Shown in pieces: positions 25,591 through 38,490 of a stretch of DNA of 42,122 nt. Origin of the DNA: Halomonas sp. (GTDB lineage Bacteria; Pseudomonadota; Gammaproteobacteria; Pseudomonadales; Halomonadaceae); NCBI RefSeq assembly GCF_007692655.1, contig NZ_REBQ01000148.1, positions 1 to 42,122 on the forward strand, written 5' to 3'. The notes beneath the pieces were generated by a model that made no database searches, was not told the DNA's origin, and saw nothing but the letters and a program-made list of their open reading frames with translations. Both the position numbers and the translations under genes were made by a program. How positions within the stretch are numbered: position 1 is the stretch's first letter; each line of letters opens with the position of its first letter.

Positions 25591-26708
25591 ATTCGACAGC
25601 CATCAACTCGACAGCTAAGCCGCAGCGTACGCTGCACGTTGCTCTTGATGAGCGTAGCTACCCGATTCATATCGAGTCCGGGCTTATTGGTCGGGCCAAT
25701 GCGCTGACCCCTTATTTAGCCGGGCGGCAGGTCATGGTCGTTACTAACGAGACGATCGCACCGCTTTACCTGGAAAAACTCTGCGCTAGTCTGCCTGGGC
25801 ATCTGGAGGTGCGAAGCGTTGTGCTGCCCGATGGTGAGCAGTACAAAACGATTGAGCAGGTCAGCCGCATTTGGGATGCGCTGCTGGAAGCTGGGTTTAA
25901 CCGTCGCTGCACCTTGATAGCGTTAGGGGGTGGGGTGATTGGCGATATGGTTGGCTATGCCGCTGCCTCTTATCAGCGCGGCGTGGCGTTTATCCAGGTG
26001 CCCACCACGCTACTTTCCCAAGTGGACTCCTCGGTGGGCGGTAAAACCGGCGTTAATCATCCGCTGGGTAAAAATATGATCGGCGCTTTCTGGCAGCCCA
26101 AAGCGGTACTGGTGGATATTGAGTCGCTTAAGACGCTGCCCCGTCGTGAGCTTTCCGCCGGACTTGCGGAGGTCATCAAGTATGGCTTGATTCGCGACGA
26201 CGTGTTTTTAGCCTGGCTGGAAGCCAATATGACGGCGCTGCTGAATGTGGAGCCTGAGGTGGTGGCAGAAGCCATTGCGCGCAGTTGCCAAATTAAAGCC
26301 GATATCGTCGCTGAAGATGAGACCGAGCAAGGCGTACGTGCGCTGCTTAACCTGGGCCACACCTTTGGTCATGCCATTGAGGCGCATCAAGGCTATGGCA
26401 ATTGGCTCCATGGCGAAGCGGTAGGTGCGGGTATGGCCTTGGCGGCAACGCTTTCCAAGCGGTTAGGTTGGATTAATGAAGCGGCACTCGCCCGCAGTCT
26501 AGCGATCATTAAAAGCGCTGAGCTGCCGTTAGCAGCACCGGCGAACATGACCAGCGATGACTTCTTGGCACGCATGCGGTTGGATAAGAAGAATATCGGC
26601 ACCAAGTTACGTTTGGTGCTGCTCAATGGGTTAGGAGACGCCTGTATTAGCGATACAACGCCGGTTGATGTTCTGCGTAAGCTATTAGATGAATACCCGC
26701 GCTGCTGA
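25587..26708 (+). CDS. aroB: 3-dehydroquinate synthase
   Basis: An NAD- and metal-dependent cyclase of 373 residues that turns DAHP into 3-dehydroquinate, the second step of the shikimate pathway. Seen: the [10 protein letters not shown] segment, NAD loop [59 protein letters not shown] (about 110-170), metal ligands in the AEVIKYGLI Glu and in GHTFGHAIE and HGEAVGAGM (His residues), and the C-terminal [13 protein letters not shown]. It is the last gene of the pil-aro cluster. Initiation is by the ATGA overlap with aroK. A very strong terminator lies 100 bp downstream. Confidence 0.96.
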   Translation: MNSTAINSTAKPQRTLHVALDERSYPIHIESGLIGRANALTPYLAGRQVMVVTNETIAPLYLEKLCASLPGHLEVRSVVLPDGEQYKTIEQVSRIWDALLEAGFNRRCTLIALGGGVIGDMVGYAAASYQRGVAFIQVPTTLLSQVDSSVGGKTGVNHPLGKNMIGAFWQPKAVLVDIESLKTLPRRELSAGLAEVIKYGLIRDDVFLAWLEANMTALLNVEPEVVAEAIARSCQIKADIVAEDETEQGVRALLNLGHTFGHAIEAHQGYGNWLHGEAVGAGMALAATLSKRLGWINEAALARSLAIIKSAELPLAAPANMTSDDFLARMRLDKKNIGTKLRLVLLNGLGDACISDTTPVDVLRKLLDEYPRC

Positions 26709-26808
26709 GCACTGAAATGCCCAAATAGCTTTTAAGTAAAGAAACAGTTCCTAACTAAGCAACCGAACCTAGCGAATCGCTGAAGCATAGCCTAGCCAAA
26801 TAGGCCGC

Positions 26809-26859
26809 AACGCCCTCATTTGTTGTTCCGTAAACGGGACAGCGAATGGGGGCGTTTTT
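26809..26859 (+). terminator. Intrinsic terminator of the pil-aro cluster, 22-bp stem
   Basis: Two 22-nt arms (26809-26830 and 26835-26856) pair along their whole length, counting four G-U pairs, around a TAAA loop. The run of five T starts in the last two paired bases. It follows aroB by 100 bp and separates that operon from gltB. Confidence 0.88.
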
Positions 26860-27268
26860 GCATTTACGTGGTAATTGCCAGCCAAGTAATAGAACGCTGT
26901 TTTGTATAATCCGTATGCCTTATGCGCTATCGGCATGGGAAAATCGAGCGAAATTAGACTAAAGTTTAATGGAAAATAAAAAGCCTTAAATTGGCGTCTC
27001 GTTTGAGTGCAAGCGATTGAAGTGTATGTGTTTTTTTTGCAAATGAGAATGCAAATACAGGATTTGAAAAGAGTTTTTCGAAGGTTGTGGGCGCTAGGAG
27101 ATTGCGCGAAGTGGCCGCGAATCGCTATGCTGATCGGCCATTTTGCTACAGCAGTGGATGTGGGAAACACCCCATTCAGGGCGGGTTATAAGCACTATAA
27201 AAAAAGCGAAACCTCCCTTTATACCATAAGCACGCTGCTAAAAAAATACGCTGACTAGAGGCACGCCC
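26860..27268 (+). promoter_or_regulatory. Long upstream region of gltBD
   Basis: About 409 bp without a supportable gene. A perfect TATAAT occurs at 26905-26910, but no good -35 element stands 16-18 bp before it; if used, the mRNA leader would be about 350 nt. AT-rich stretches (26940-27000) and a run of eight T near 27031 are present. Short open frames on both strands lack ribosome sites and recognisable sequence. The region probably holds nitrogen-responsive control of glutamate synthase, but no specific site was identified. Confidence 0.4.
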
Positions 27269-30200
27269 ATGAATAGAGGTCTTCACCAGCCTGGCGAGTT
27301 TCGCGATAACTGTGGTTTTGGCCTGATTGCCCATATGGAAGGCCAGGCTAGCCACGATTTGCTGAAAACTGCCATTGAATCCCTGACCTGCATGACTCAT
27401 CGCGGTGGTATTGCTGCCGATGGTAAAACCGGCGACGGCTGCGGTTTGCTACTGAAAATGCCCACCCAGTTTATGCAGGCGCTGGCGCAAGAGGCTTTCA
27501 ATGTTGAATTGGGCGATCGGTTTGCCGTGGGCGTGGTTTTTCTGCCTAACGATGATGCTCGTGAAGCGCGAGCCCGCGACACCTTTACCCGTGAGCTAGA
27601 AGCGCGTGGGCTCAATGTGCTGGGCTGGCGTGATGTGCCTACTGATTCGAGTGTTTGCGGCCCCATGGCGCTAGACTGCCTGCCGCGCATTCGTCAGCTA
27701 TTTGTACAGCCGGGCAACGGTGAGCACTTCGATGTTGACCTCTTTATGGCTCGCCGCCGTGCCGAACAAGCGCTGCGCGATGAAGAGGACTTCTATGTTT
27801 CCTCGCTGTCGTCTGAGGTAGTTTCATATAAAGGTCTGGTAATGCCGGAAGATCTACCGGCGTTCTATACGGACTTGAATGACCCGCGTCTGGAAACCGC
27901 CATTTGCGTGTTCCACCAGCGCTTCTCAACCAATACTGCGCCGCGCTGGCCGCTGGCGCAGCCGTTCCGCCTGTTGGCCCACAACGGCGAGATCAACACC
28001 ATTGAGGCCAACCGTGGCTGGGCGAACTCCCGCAAAGCCAATTTCGTTAACGAGCGCCTGCCGGATATCGCCGAGCTGGATGAGATCGTTAACACCACCG
28101 GTTCTGACTCCTCCAGTATGGATAACATGCTGGAAGTGCTGCTAACCGGCGGCATGGAGTTGCATCGTGCGGTGCGCATGATGGTGCCGCCAGCGTGGCA
28201 GAATGTCGAAACCATGGATGCCGAGCTGCGCGCCTTCTACGAATACAACTCCATGCACATGGAGCCGTGGGACGGCCCGGCGGGCGTGGTAATGACCGAC
28301 GGCCGCCAGGCGGTTTGTATGCTCGACCGTAATGGCCTGCGTCCCGCACGCTGGGTGATTACCAAGAACGGCTACATCACTTTGGCGTCCGAAATCGGCA
28401 CCTATGGCTATAAGCCTGAAGACGTCGTCGCTAAAGGCCGCGTTGGTCCAGGGCAAATGCTGGCAGTGGATACCAAAACCGGCGAAGTGCTGCACACTGA
28501 AGATATCGATCAGCGCTTGAAGTCTGCTTACCCTTATAAGCGCTGGCTCAAGCAGGAAGCCAACTATCTGGAATCGGCGCTGACCGAACTTGCGCGTTTC
28601 CAAACCATGGATATCGACTCGCTCAACGTACAGCAGAAGATGTTCCAGGTTAGCTTTGAAGAGCGCGACCAGGTGCTGCGCCCGCTAGCGGAGAGTGGCC
28701 AGGAAGCCGTTGGCTCCATGGGTGATGACACGCCCATGGCGGTGCTGTCGAGCCGTCCGCGTCTGCTGACGGATTTCTTCCGTCAGAAGTTTGCCCAGGT
28801 CACCAACCCGCCCATCGACCCGCTGCGCGAAGCGATTGTGATGTCGCTGGAAACCTGCTGTGGTGCCGAGCTGAACGTTTTTAAAGCGACGCCCGAGCAC
28901 GCCCACCGCCTGATTTTGACCACGCCGGTGCTGTCACCGCGTAAGTTTACTGCCCTGGTGAGCCAGGATGACCCGGCGTTCGCCAGCCACACGCTGTCGT
29001 TGGGCTATGATCCCGAGCAGCAGAGCCTGCACCAGGCGCTCCGGGCGCTGTGCGAGGAGGCTGAAGCACAGGTACGCGCCGGTAAAGTCATCCTGGTGCT
29101 CACCGATGCGGAGCTGGAGAAGGGGCTGATCCCCATTCAGGCTGCCTTGGGCGTGGGCGCTGTGCACTCCCACCTGGGCCGTTTGGCGCTACGCCCCAAT
29201 GCCAACATCGTGGTGGAAACCGGCTATGCCCGTGATGCTCACCAAATGGCGGTATTGTTCGGCGTGGGCGCTACGGCGGTGTATCCGTGGCTGGCCTATC
29301 AGGTCATGGCGGATATGCACCGTACTGGCGAGCTGACCGGCAATCCGGCCGATGGCCGCGAGAACTATCGCAAAGGCCTTCAGAAGGGCCTGTTCAAGAT
29401 TCTGTCGAAAATGGGGATTTCGACGCTGGCCTCTTATCGTGGCTCAATGCTGTTCGAAGCGGTGGGTTTGTCAGATGAGGTGATGGATCTGTGCTTCGTG
29501 GGCATGGCGTCTCGCATTCAAGGGGCCGGTTTTGCCGAGCTTCAATTGCAGCAGGTACTGCTTGCCAAGGACGCCTGGATTCCCCGTAAAGGGATTTCCC
29601 AGGGAGGCATGTTCAAATATGTTCATGGACATGAGTATCACGCCTACAATCCCGACGTAGTAATGACGCTTCAGGCAGCCGTGCAGGAAGGCAGCTACAC
29701 CAAGTGGAAGAAGTTCGCCCAGTTGGTGAACGAGCGTCCGGTGGCCACCATTCGTGACCTCCTCCAGCTCAAGCCTGCTGAGACGCCGATTTCGATAGAT
29801 GAAGTGGAGCCTGTTGAAGAGCTCTTGCCCCGCTTTGATAGCGCAGGCATGTCGCTGGGCGCACTCTCGCCGGAAGCCCACGAAGCGCTGGCCCAGGCCA
29901 TGAACGAGGCCGGTGGTCGCTCCAACTCCGGTGAAGGCGGTGAAGATCCGGCCCGCTACGGCACTATTCGCAGCTCGAAAATCAAGCAGATCGCTTCCGG
30001 TCGCTTTGGTGTTACGCCGGCGTATCTGGTCAATGCCGAAGTGCTGCAGATCAAAGTTGCTCAGGGCGCCAAGCCCGGTGAGGGCGGTCAGCTGCCCGGT
30101 GGTAAAGTGAACCAGTTGATTGCCCGGCTGCGCTACGCAGTGCCTGGGGTCACGCTGATTTCGCCGCCGCCCCACCACGATATTTACTCTATCGAGGACT

Positions 30201-31711
30201 TGGCCCAGCTGATTTTTGACCTTAAACAGGTCAACCCCGACGCTCAGGTGTCGGTGAAGCTGGTCTCCGAGCCGGGAATTGGCACGATTGCCACCGGTGT
30301 GGCCAAGGCCTACGCGGATCTGATTACCGTCTCCGGCTACGATGGCGGTACGGCAGCGAGCCCGCTGACCTCGATCAAGCACGCCGGTTCGCCCTGGGAG
30401 CTGGGGCTGCCGGAAGTCCACCAGGCGCTGCGAATCAATGGCCTGCGTGACAAGATTCGCCTGCAGACCGACGGCGGTCTAAAAACCGGCCTTGACGTGG
30501 TTAAAGCCGCCATTCTAGGCGCTGAAAGCTTCGGTTTCGGCACCGCGCCCATGGTGGCGCTGGGCTGTAAGTACCTGCGCATTTGCCACCTCAATAACTG
30601 TGCTACCGGTGTGGCTACCCAGGATGATTTCCTGCGCGGCGAGCACTTCCGTGGCACCGTGGATATGGTTAAGAACTACTTCCGCTTTATCGCTGAAGAA
30701 GTGCGTGAGTTGATGGCCATGCTGGGCGTGCGCAAACTGACCGATCTGATCGGGCGCACCGATTTACTGGAAGTACTGGAAGGCAATACGCCTTCCCAGC
30801 GGAAGCTTGACCTAACGCCGTTGCTGGCCAATGACTCCGTGCCCAAAGACGCGCCGCAGTTTTGCCAAGTGAGTCGTAACGTGCCCCATGACCCGGGCGC
30901 TAAGAACCAAGAAGTCTTGGCAGCACTGAAAGATGCCATCGAAAGCCAGTCGGGCGGTACCTTTGATTTTACCATTACCAACTGTGACCGCAGCGTAGGT
31001 GCGCTAACCTCAGGTGCGATTGCCAAGCGCTACGGTGAAGAAGGGCTGGAAGCAGCGCCGGTCACGGCGAACTTCGTTGGTGTGGCGGGGCAGAGCTTCG
31101 GGGTGTGGAACGCCCGCGGTTTAAACCTTTACTTGGAAGGTGATGCTAACGACTACGTGGGCAAGGGCATGAACGGTGGCAGCATCGTAATTGTGCCGCC
31201 CAAGGTCAGTCAGTTTGAGAGTCACAAGACCGCCATTATTGGTAACACCTGTTTGTACGGCGCCACAGGCGGCACGCTGTTTGCAGCGGGCACTGCGGGC
31301 GAGCGCTTTGCAGTGCGTAACTCCGGCGCAACGGCGGTGATTGAGGGTGCGGGAGACCACTGCTGTGAGTACATGACGGGTGGTTTGGTCTGCGTGTTAG
31401 GCGAAACAGGGGTCAACTTCGGTGCAGGTATGACCGGTGGCTTTGCCTACGTGCTGGATGAAGAGCGCGCTTTTGTGGACAAGTACAACCACGAGCTGGT
31501 CGAAATCCATCGCGTTAATACGGAGTCCATGGAGGCGTATCGGCGTCACCTGCGTGAAATGATCGAGGCCTATGTCGCGGCGACAGGTTCCGCGCGTGGG
31601 GCAGCGATTTTGGAAGACTTCAGCGACTATGCGCGTCACTTCTGGTTGGTAAAACCAAAGGCGGCCAGCTTAGGTAGTTTGCTAGATCAGTCTCGGCGTC
31701 AGCCGGAATAA
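27269..31711 (+). CDS. gltB: Glutamate synthase (NADPH) large subunit
   Basis: A 1480-residue iron-sulfur flavoprotein that makes two glutamate from glutamine and 2-oxoglutarate. A 14-residue propeptide precedes Cys15 (in [15 protein letters not shown]), the nucleophile of the class II glutaminase domain (about 15-430). A central linker domain follows, then the FMN synthase domain (about 830-1190: [34 protein letters not shown] and [18 protein letters not shown]). The 3Fe-4S ligands are in the [12 protein letters not shown] pattern, and the C-terminal beta-helix (GXXGXXXG repeats, about 1245-1420) completes it. ATG 27269 is supported by the propeptide. gltD follows after 36 bp. Confidence 0.97.
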   Translation: MNRGLHQPGEFRDNCGFGLIAHMEGQASHDLLKTAIESLTCMTHRGGIAADGKTGDGCGLLLKMPTQFMQALAQEAFNVELGDRFAVGVVFLPNDDAREARARDTFTRELEARGLNVLGWRDVPTDSSVCGPMALDCLPRIRQLFVQPGNGEHFDVDLFMARRRAEQALRDEEDFYVSSLSSEVVSYKGLVMPEDLPAFYTDLNDPRLETAICVFHQRFSTNTAPRWPLAQPFRLLAHNGEINTIEANRGWANSRKANFVNERLPDIAELDEIVNTTGSDSSSMDNMLEVLLTGGMELHRAVRMMVPPAWQNVETMDAELRAFYEYNSMHMEPWDGPAGVVMTDGRQAVCMLDRNGLRPARWVITKNGYITLASEIGTYGYKPEDVVAKGRVGPGQMLAVDTKTGEVLHTEDIDQRLKSAYPYKRWLKQEANYLESALTELARFQTMDIDSLNVQQKMFQVSFEERDQVLRPLAESGQEAVGSMGDDTPMAVLSSRPRLLTDFFRQKFAQVTNPPIDPLREAIVMSLETCCGAELNVFKATPEHAHRLILTTPVLSPRKFTALVSQDDPAFASHTLSLGYDPEQQSLHQALRALCEEAEAQVRAGKVILVLTDAELEKGLIPIQAALGVGAVHSHLGRLALRPNANIVVETGYARDAHQMAVLFGVGATAVYPWLAYQVMADMHRTGELTGNPADGRENYRKGLQKGLFKILSKMGISTLASYRGSMLFEAVGLSDEVMDLCFVGMASRIQGAGFAELQLQQVLLAKDAWIPRKGISQGGMFKYVHGHEYHAYNPDVVMTLQAAVQEGSYTKWKKFAQLVNERPVATIRDLLQLKPAETPISIDEVEPVEELLPRFDSAGMSLGALSPEAHEALAQAMNEAGGRSNSGEGGEDPARYGTIRSSKIKQIASGRFGVTPAYLVNAEVLQIKVAQGAKPGEGGQLPGGKVNQLIARLRYAVPGVTLISPPPHHDIYSIEDLAQLIFDLKQVNPDAQVSVKLVSEPGIGTIATGVAKAYADLITVSGYDGGTAASPLTSIKHAGSPWELGLPEVHQALRINGLRDKIRLQTDGGLKTGLDVVKAAILGAESFGFGTAPMVALGCKYLRICHLNNCATGVATQDDFLRGEHFRGTVDMVKNYFRFIAEEVRELMAMLGVRKLTDLIGRTDLLEVLEGNTPSQRKLDLTPLLANDSVPKDAPQFCQVSRNVPHDPGAKNQEVLAALKDAIESQSGGTFDFTITNCDRSVGALTSGAIAKRYGEEGLEAAPVTANFVGVAGQSFGVWNARGLNLYLEGDANDYVGKGMNGGSIVIVPPKVSQFESHKTAIIGNTCLYGATGGTLFAAGTAGERFAVRNSGATAVIEGAGDHCCEYMTGGLVCVLGETGVNFGAGMTGGFAYVLDEERAFVDKYNHELVEIHRVNTESMEAYRRHLREMIEAYVAATGSARGAAILEDFSDYARHFWLVKPKAASLGSLLDQSRRQPE

Positions 31712-33166
<1,455 letters not shown>

Positions 33167-33190
33167 CGCCCGTCTGAAGCATAGAGCAGC

Positions 33191-33287
33191 ACCAGGGATA
33201 GGTCGTAGCGAGGGTCTTTCGCCAGGGATGGCGAAAGTAGCGCCCAGGGATGGGTTCACAGCGCCCTCGCGGAGACCTATCGCTGGG
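33191..33287 (+). repeat. REP-like structured intergenic element, copy A
   Basis: A nested dyad of about 97 bp lies downstream of gltD. The outer arms are ATAGGTC-gta-GCGAGGG (33198-33214) and CCCTCGC-gga-GACCTAT (33264-33280), with CCAG/CTGG outside them. Inside is a perfect hairpin, CTTTCGCCA (33216-33224) with TGGCGAAAG (33229-33237), GGGA loop. The segment GGTTCACAGCGCCCTCG (33253-33269) is identical to part of copy B at 38395-38411 on the other strand. A family of dispersed elements is inferred from these two copies. Confidence 0.75.
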
Positions 33288-33408
33288 GCGGTGGCACAAG
33301 TGTGATTAAGCTGTTGTAGTTTTGGCTGCTCAGTTCAAATTGAGCCTTAGGCGGTAATCTGCTAGTCTGTCGACCCATCCTGGCGTGGCTTTCTGCCGTG
33401 CCTTCTGA

Positions 33409-35085
<1,677 letters not shown>

Positions 35086-35096
35086 GGAGGAGCTGA

Positions 35097-35972
<876 letters not shown>

Positions 35973-36032
35973 TTGAAATTTAGATCATCAGTGCTTCGTG
36001 AATCAGAACGTTATATTAATAACTTTATTTGA

Positions 36033-37343
<1,311 letters not shown>

Positions 37344-37376
37344 ATCGTCAATATCGAGCGAATTTTCAGAGCGGTT

Positions 37377-37394
37377 TGTAAGAGATGTCTCAAG
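37377..37394. promoter_or_regulatory. Second, degenerate GacA/UvrY-type site
   Basis: TGTAAG-AGATGT-CTCAAG keeps the left half of the TGTAAG-N6-CTTACA consensus and matches 3 of 6 bases in the right half. It starts exactly 22 bp (about two helical turns) before the perfect site at 37399, so both would face the same side of the DNA. Confidence 0.45.
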
Positions 37395-37421
37395 ATTTTG
37401 TAAGAGATCTCTTACAAAATC
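37394..37421. promoter_or_regulatory. Perfect 28-bp palindrome with GacA/UvrY upstream activating sequence
   Basis: The core TGTAAGAGATCTCTTACA (37399-37416) is an exact match to the GacA/UvrY binding consensus TGTAAG-N6-CTTACA. The dyad is perfect for five more bases on each side, giving 28 bp centred between 37407 and 37408. In Pseudomonas and E. coli such sites activate RsmY/RsmZ or CsrB/CsrC sRNA genes. Here it lies about 180 bp before the predicted start of a GGA-rich RNA, a far-upstream position like that in E. coli csrB. Confidence 0.8.
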
Positions 37422-37504
37422 CGACGAAAATCGCTCGATTTGAGGTAGAAATAGCCTGTTTTTTCGCTAACTTTAATTTAAGTTTTTGTTTTTTAATGAT
37501 TTTT

Positions 37505-37538
37505 AAAAAAGGCGGGCCCTTGAGGCTCGCCTTTTTTT
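37505..37538 (+). terminator. Intrinsic terminator of eno
   Basis: A 14-bp stem (one G-U pair) with a CTTGA loop runs from 37505 to 37537, with arms AAAAAAGGCGGGCC and GGCTCGCCTTTTTT, and is followed by a further T. It lies between the GacA-type site and the predicted sRNA promoter, so the sRNA must have its own start downstream. Confidence 0.85.
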
Positions 37539-37552
37539 GGATTTTGGCTTTG

Positions 37553-37580
37553 TTGAGAAGCTCCTGGGATCTGCCACAAT
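37553..37580 (+). promoter_or_regulatory. Candidate promoter of the GGA-rich sRNA
   Basis: TTGAGA (37553-37558) and CACAAT (37575-37580) are separated by 16 bp, predicting a start near 37587. The weak -10 element fits an activator-dependent promoter. Assigned by inspection. Confidence 0.45.
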
Positions 37581-37586
37581 GCGTAC

Positions 37587-37757
37587 AGGACTAGGGGAGG
37601 CAAGGATGCTTTAGGCAGGATGCAACGGGAAGAACGTCGGATGCGCTGGGTGTAACAGTGATGTGAGCCCTGGCAAGGAAGACATCTTAGGAGTTTGATC
37701 CAGGGAGTGGTCAGAGGAAGTGCTTGGAGCGGGCGGCCTACGGGCCGCCTTTTTTTT
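37587..37757 (+). ncRNA. Predicted CsrB/RsmZ-type sRNA (CsrA/RsmA sponge)
   Basis: A predicted RNA of about 171 nt between eno and fdxA. It has eleven GGA motifs (starting at 37588, 37596, 37604, 37618, 37628, 37639, 37677, 37690, 37704, 37716 and 37726), far above the two or three expected by chance in this length. Several can sit in loops: for example, CCCTGG (37668-37673) pairs with CCAGGG (37700-37705) and encloses two GGA, and ACG/CGT closes one GGA loop near 37630. It ends in a GC-rich hairpin with U8. CsrB, RsmY and RsmZ RNAs share this design: repeated GGA loops that bind and sequester the translational regulator CsrA/RsmA. The upstream GacA-type palindrome supports the call. No open frame with a ribosome site and recognisable sequence overlaps it. 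Ends are predicted, not measured. Confidence 0.75.
37732..37757 (+). terminator. Intrinsic terminator of the GGA-rich sRNA
   Basis: The stem GGCGGCC / GGCCGCC closes a TACG loop (a stable C-UACG-G tetraloop in RNA) and is followed directly by eight T residues. No protein gene lies upstream between it and the eno terminator, which itself argues for a separate short transcript. Confidence 0.92.
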
Positions 37758-37765
37758 GCCTGCAG

Positions 37766-37813
37766 GTTGGTGGCAAATCGAGTTGGTGGTAAATCAAGTT
37801 GGTGGCAAATTCA
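37766..37813 (+). repeat. Three 16-bp tandem repeats
   Basis: GTTGGTGGCAAATCGA, GTTGGTGGTAAATCAA and GTTGGTGGCAAATTCA follow each other without gaps, directly after the sRNA terminator. The repeats differ at one to four positions. No function is evident. Confidence 0.8.
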
Positions 37814-37818
37814 GGCAG

Positions 37819-37845
37819 AAAAAAACCAGCCAAGGTGGCTGGTTT
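37819..37845 (-). terminator. Intrinsic terminator of fdxA
   Basis: Read on the minus strand, a 10-bp stem (AAACCAGCCA with TGGCTGGTTT, three-base loop) is followed by a run of T. It lies about 43 bp after the fdxA stop, and the run of A at 37819-37825 on the plus strand is its U tract. Confidence 0.85.
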
Positions 37846-37887
37846 GATACATAGGCGCTGGATTTAGACAAGCTAACCAGAGGTTGC

Positions 37888-38211
37888 TTAGCGCTCTAGC
37901 TTCTCAAGCTTGCCCGGTTTTCCGTCCCACTCTTCGGCGTCCGGCAGCGGATCTTTTCTTTCAGCAATATTGGGCCATACATCAGCCATCTCAGCGTTGA
38001 TCTCGATAAATGCTTCCTGCCCCTCGGGCAACTCATCCTCGGAAAATATCGCCTCGGCGGGGCACTCGGGCTCACACAGCGCGCAGTCGATACACTCGTC
38101 CGGATGAATGACCAGAAAATTCGGGCCCTCGTAGAAACAGTCGACCGGGCAGACTTCCACACAGTCGGTGTATTTGCACTGGATGCAGTTCTCGGTAACG
38201 ACAAACGTCAT
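37888..38211 (-). CDS. fdxA: Seven-iron ferredoxin (3Fe-4S / 4Fe-4S)
   Basis: A 107-residue cytoplasmic electron carrier of the Azotobacter ferredoxin I type. Cysteines 9, 12, 17, 21, 25, 40, 43, 46 and 50 match the pattern of that family, one residue shifted from the A. vinelandii numbering: C9/C17/C50 for the 3Fe-4S cluster and C21/C40/C43/C46 for the 4Fe-4S cluster. The acidic C-terminal half ([18 protein letters not shown]) is typical of the longer form. The ribosome site is GAGGG, eight bases before ATG. The fdxA-mutS neighbourhood is shared by Pseudomonas and relatives, although here a REP-like element separates the two. The partner enzyme is unknown. Confidence 0.95.
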   Translation of the reverse strand: MTFVVTENCIQCKYTDCVEVCPVDCFYEGPNFLVIHPDECIDCALCEPECPAEAIFSEDELPEGQEAFIEINAEMADVWPNIAERKDPLPDAEEWDGKPGKLEKLER

Positions 38212-38374
38212 CTTGCTATCCCTCTTGCAGGGCCGAGGGTCTCTCAGCCATGGTCAATCGTGAATGGTTATAAATCAGCCGTTTTTTATAAGCTAAAAGT
38301 TTGAGCGACATTCTAGAGGTGCGCCTACCCGTCGGCAAGCGCCATATGATTTCAGAGCTATCTCAGTTGGCAGC

Positions 38375-38453
38375 AGTGCCGAGTACAGGTTTCCCGAGGG
38401 CGCTGTGAACCGATCCATGGGAACAGGCCCTCGCTTCGACCTTCACTGGCACT
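38375..38453 (-). repeat. REP-like structured intergenic element, copy B
   Basis: A second, shorter member of the element family of 33191-33287, in opposite orientation between fdxA and mutS. Nested arms on the plus strand are AGTGCC (38375-38380) with GGCACT (38448-38453), AGGT (38387-38390) with ACCT (38439-38442), and CGAGGG (38395-38400) with CCCTCG (38428-38433). A 17-nt segment (38395-38411) is the exact complement of copy A. It lacks the internal nine-bp hairpin of copy A. Confidence 0.72.
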
Positions 38454-38490
38454 AAACGCTCACTAATGGCCTTCCAGGTTATGAGTACTA

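Larger units (their letters stand above)
37353..37439. repeat. Large inverted repeat flanking the GacA-type palindrome
   Basis: ATCGAGCGAATTTTC (37353-37367) and GAAAATCGCTCGAT (37426-37439) are complementary except for one bulged A. Between them lie the two TGTAAG sites. In an eno transcript the arms would form the base of a long hairpin in the 3' untranslated region. Confidence 0.65.

Noticed and set aside
26769..27170. 133-codon minus-strand frame in the aroB-gltB gap
   Set aside because: It runs through the 22-bp terminator stem, has no ribosome site and matches no family I recognise.
27007..27258. 83-codon plus-strand frame just before gltB
   Set aside because: GTG start without a ribosome site, unusual composition, no recognised motif; more likely leader sequence.
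29471..30421. Long (316-codon) open frame on the minus strand inside gltB
   Set aside because: It lies wholly antisense to well-conserved GltB coding sequence, has no recognisable protein motif, and is explained by third-position GC bias of the plus-strand gene.
37440..37504. Possible short RNA starting about 70 bp after the GacA site, the usual rsmZ spacing
   Set aside because: Such a transcript would end at the eno terminator after roughly 60 nt and contains no GGA motif, so it does not fit a Csr-type sRNA; the downstream GGA-rich stretch fits much better.
37385..37594. 69-codon plus-strand frame after eno
   Set aside because: It crosses the GacA-type palindrome and the eno terminator hairpin and has no ribosome site, so non-coding elements explain the region better.
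37766..37813. Three 16-bp repeats considered as iterons or a CRISPR array
   Set aside because: There are no spacers, no replication initiator gene and no origin features; the repeats are simple tandem copies.
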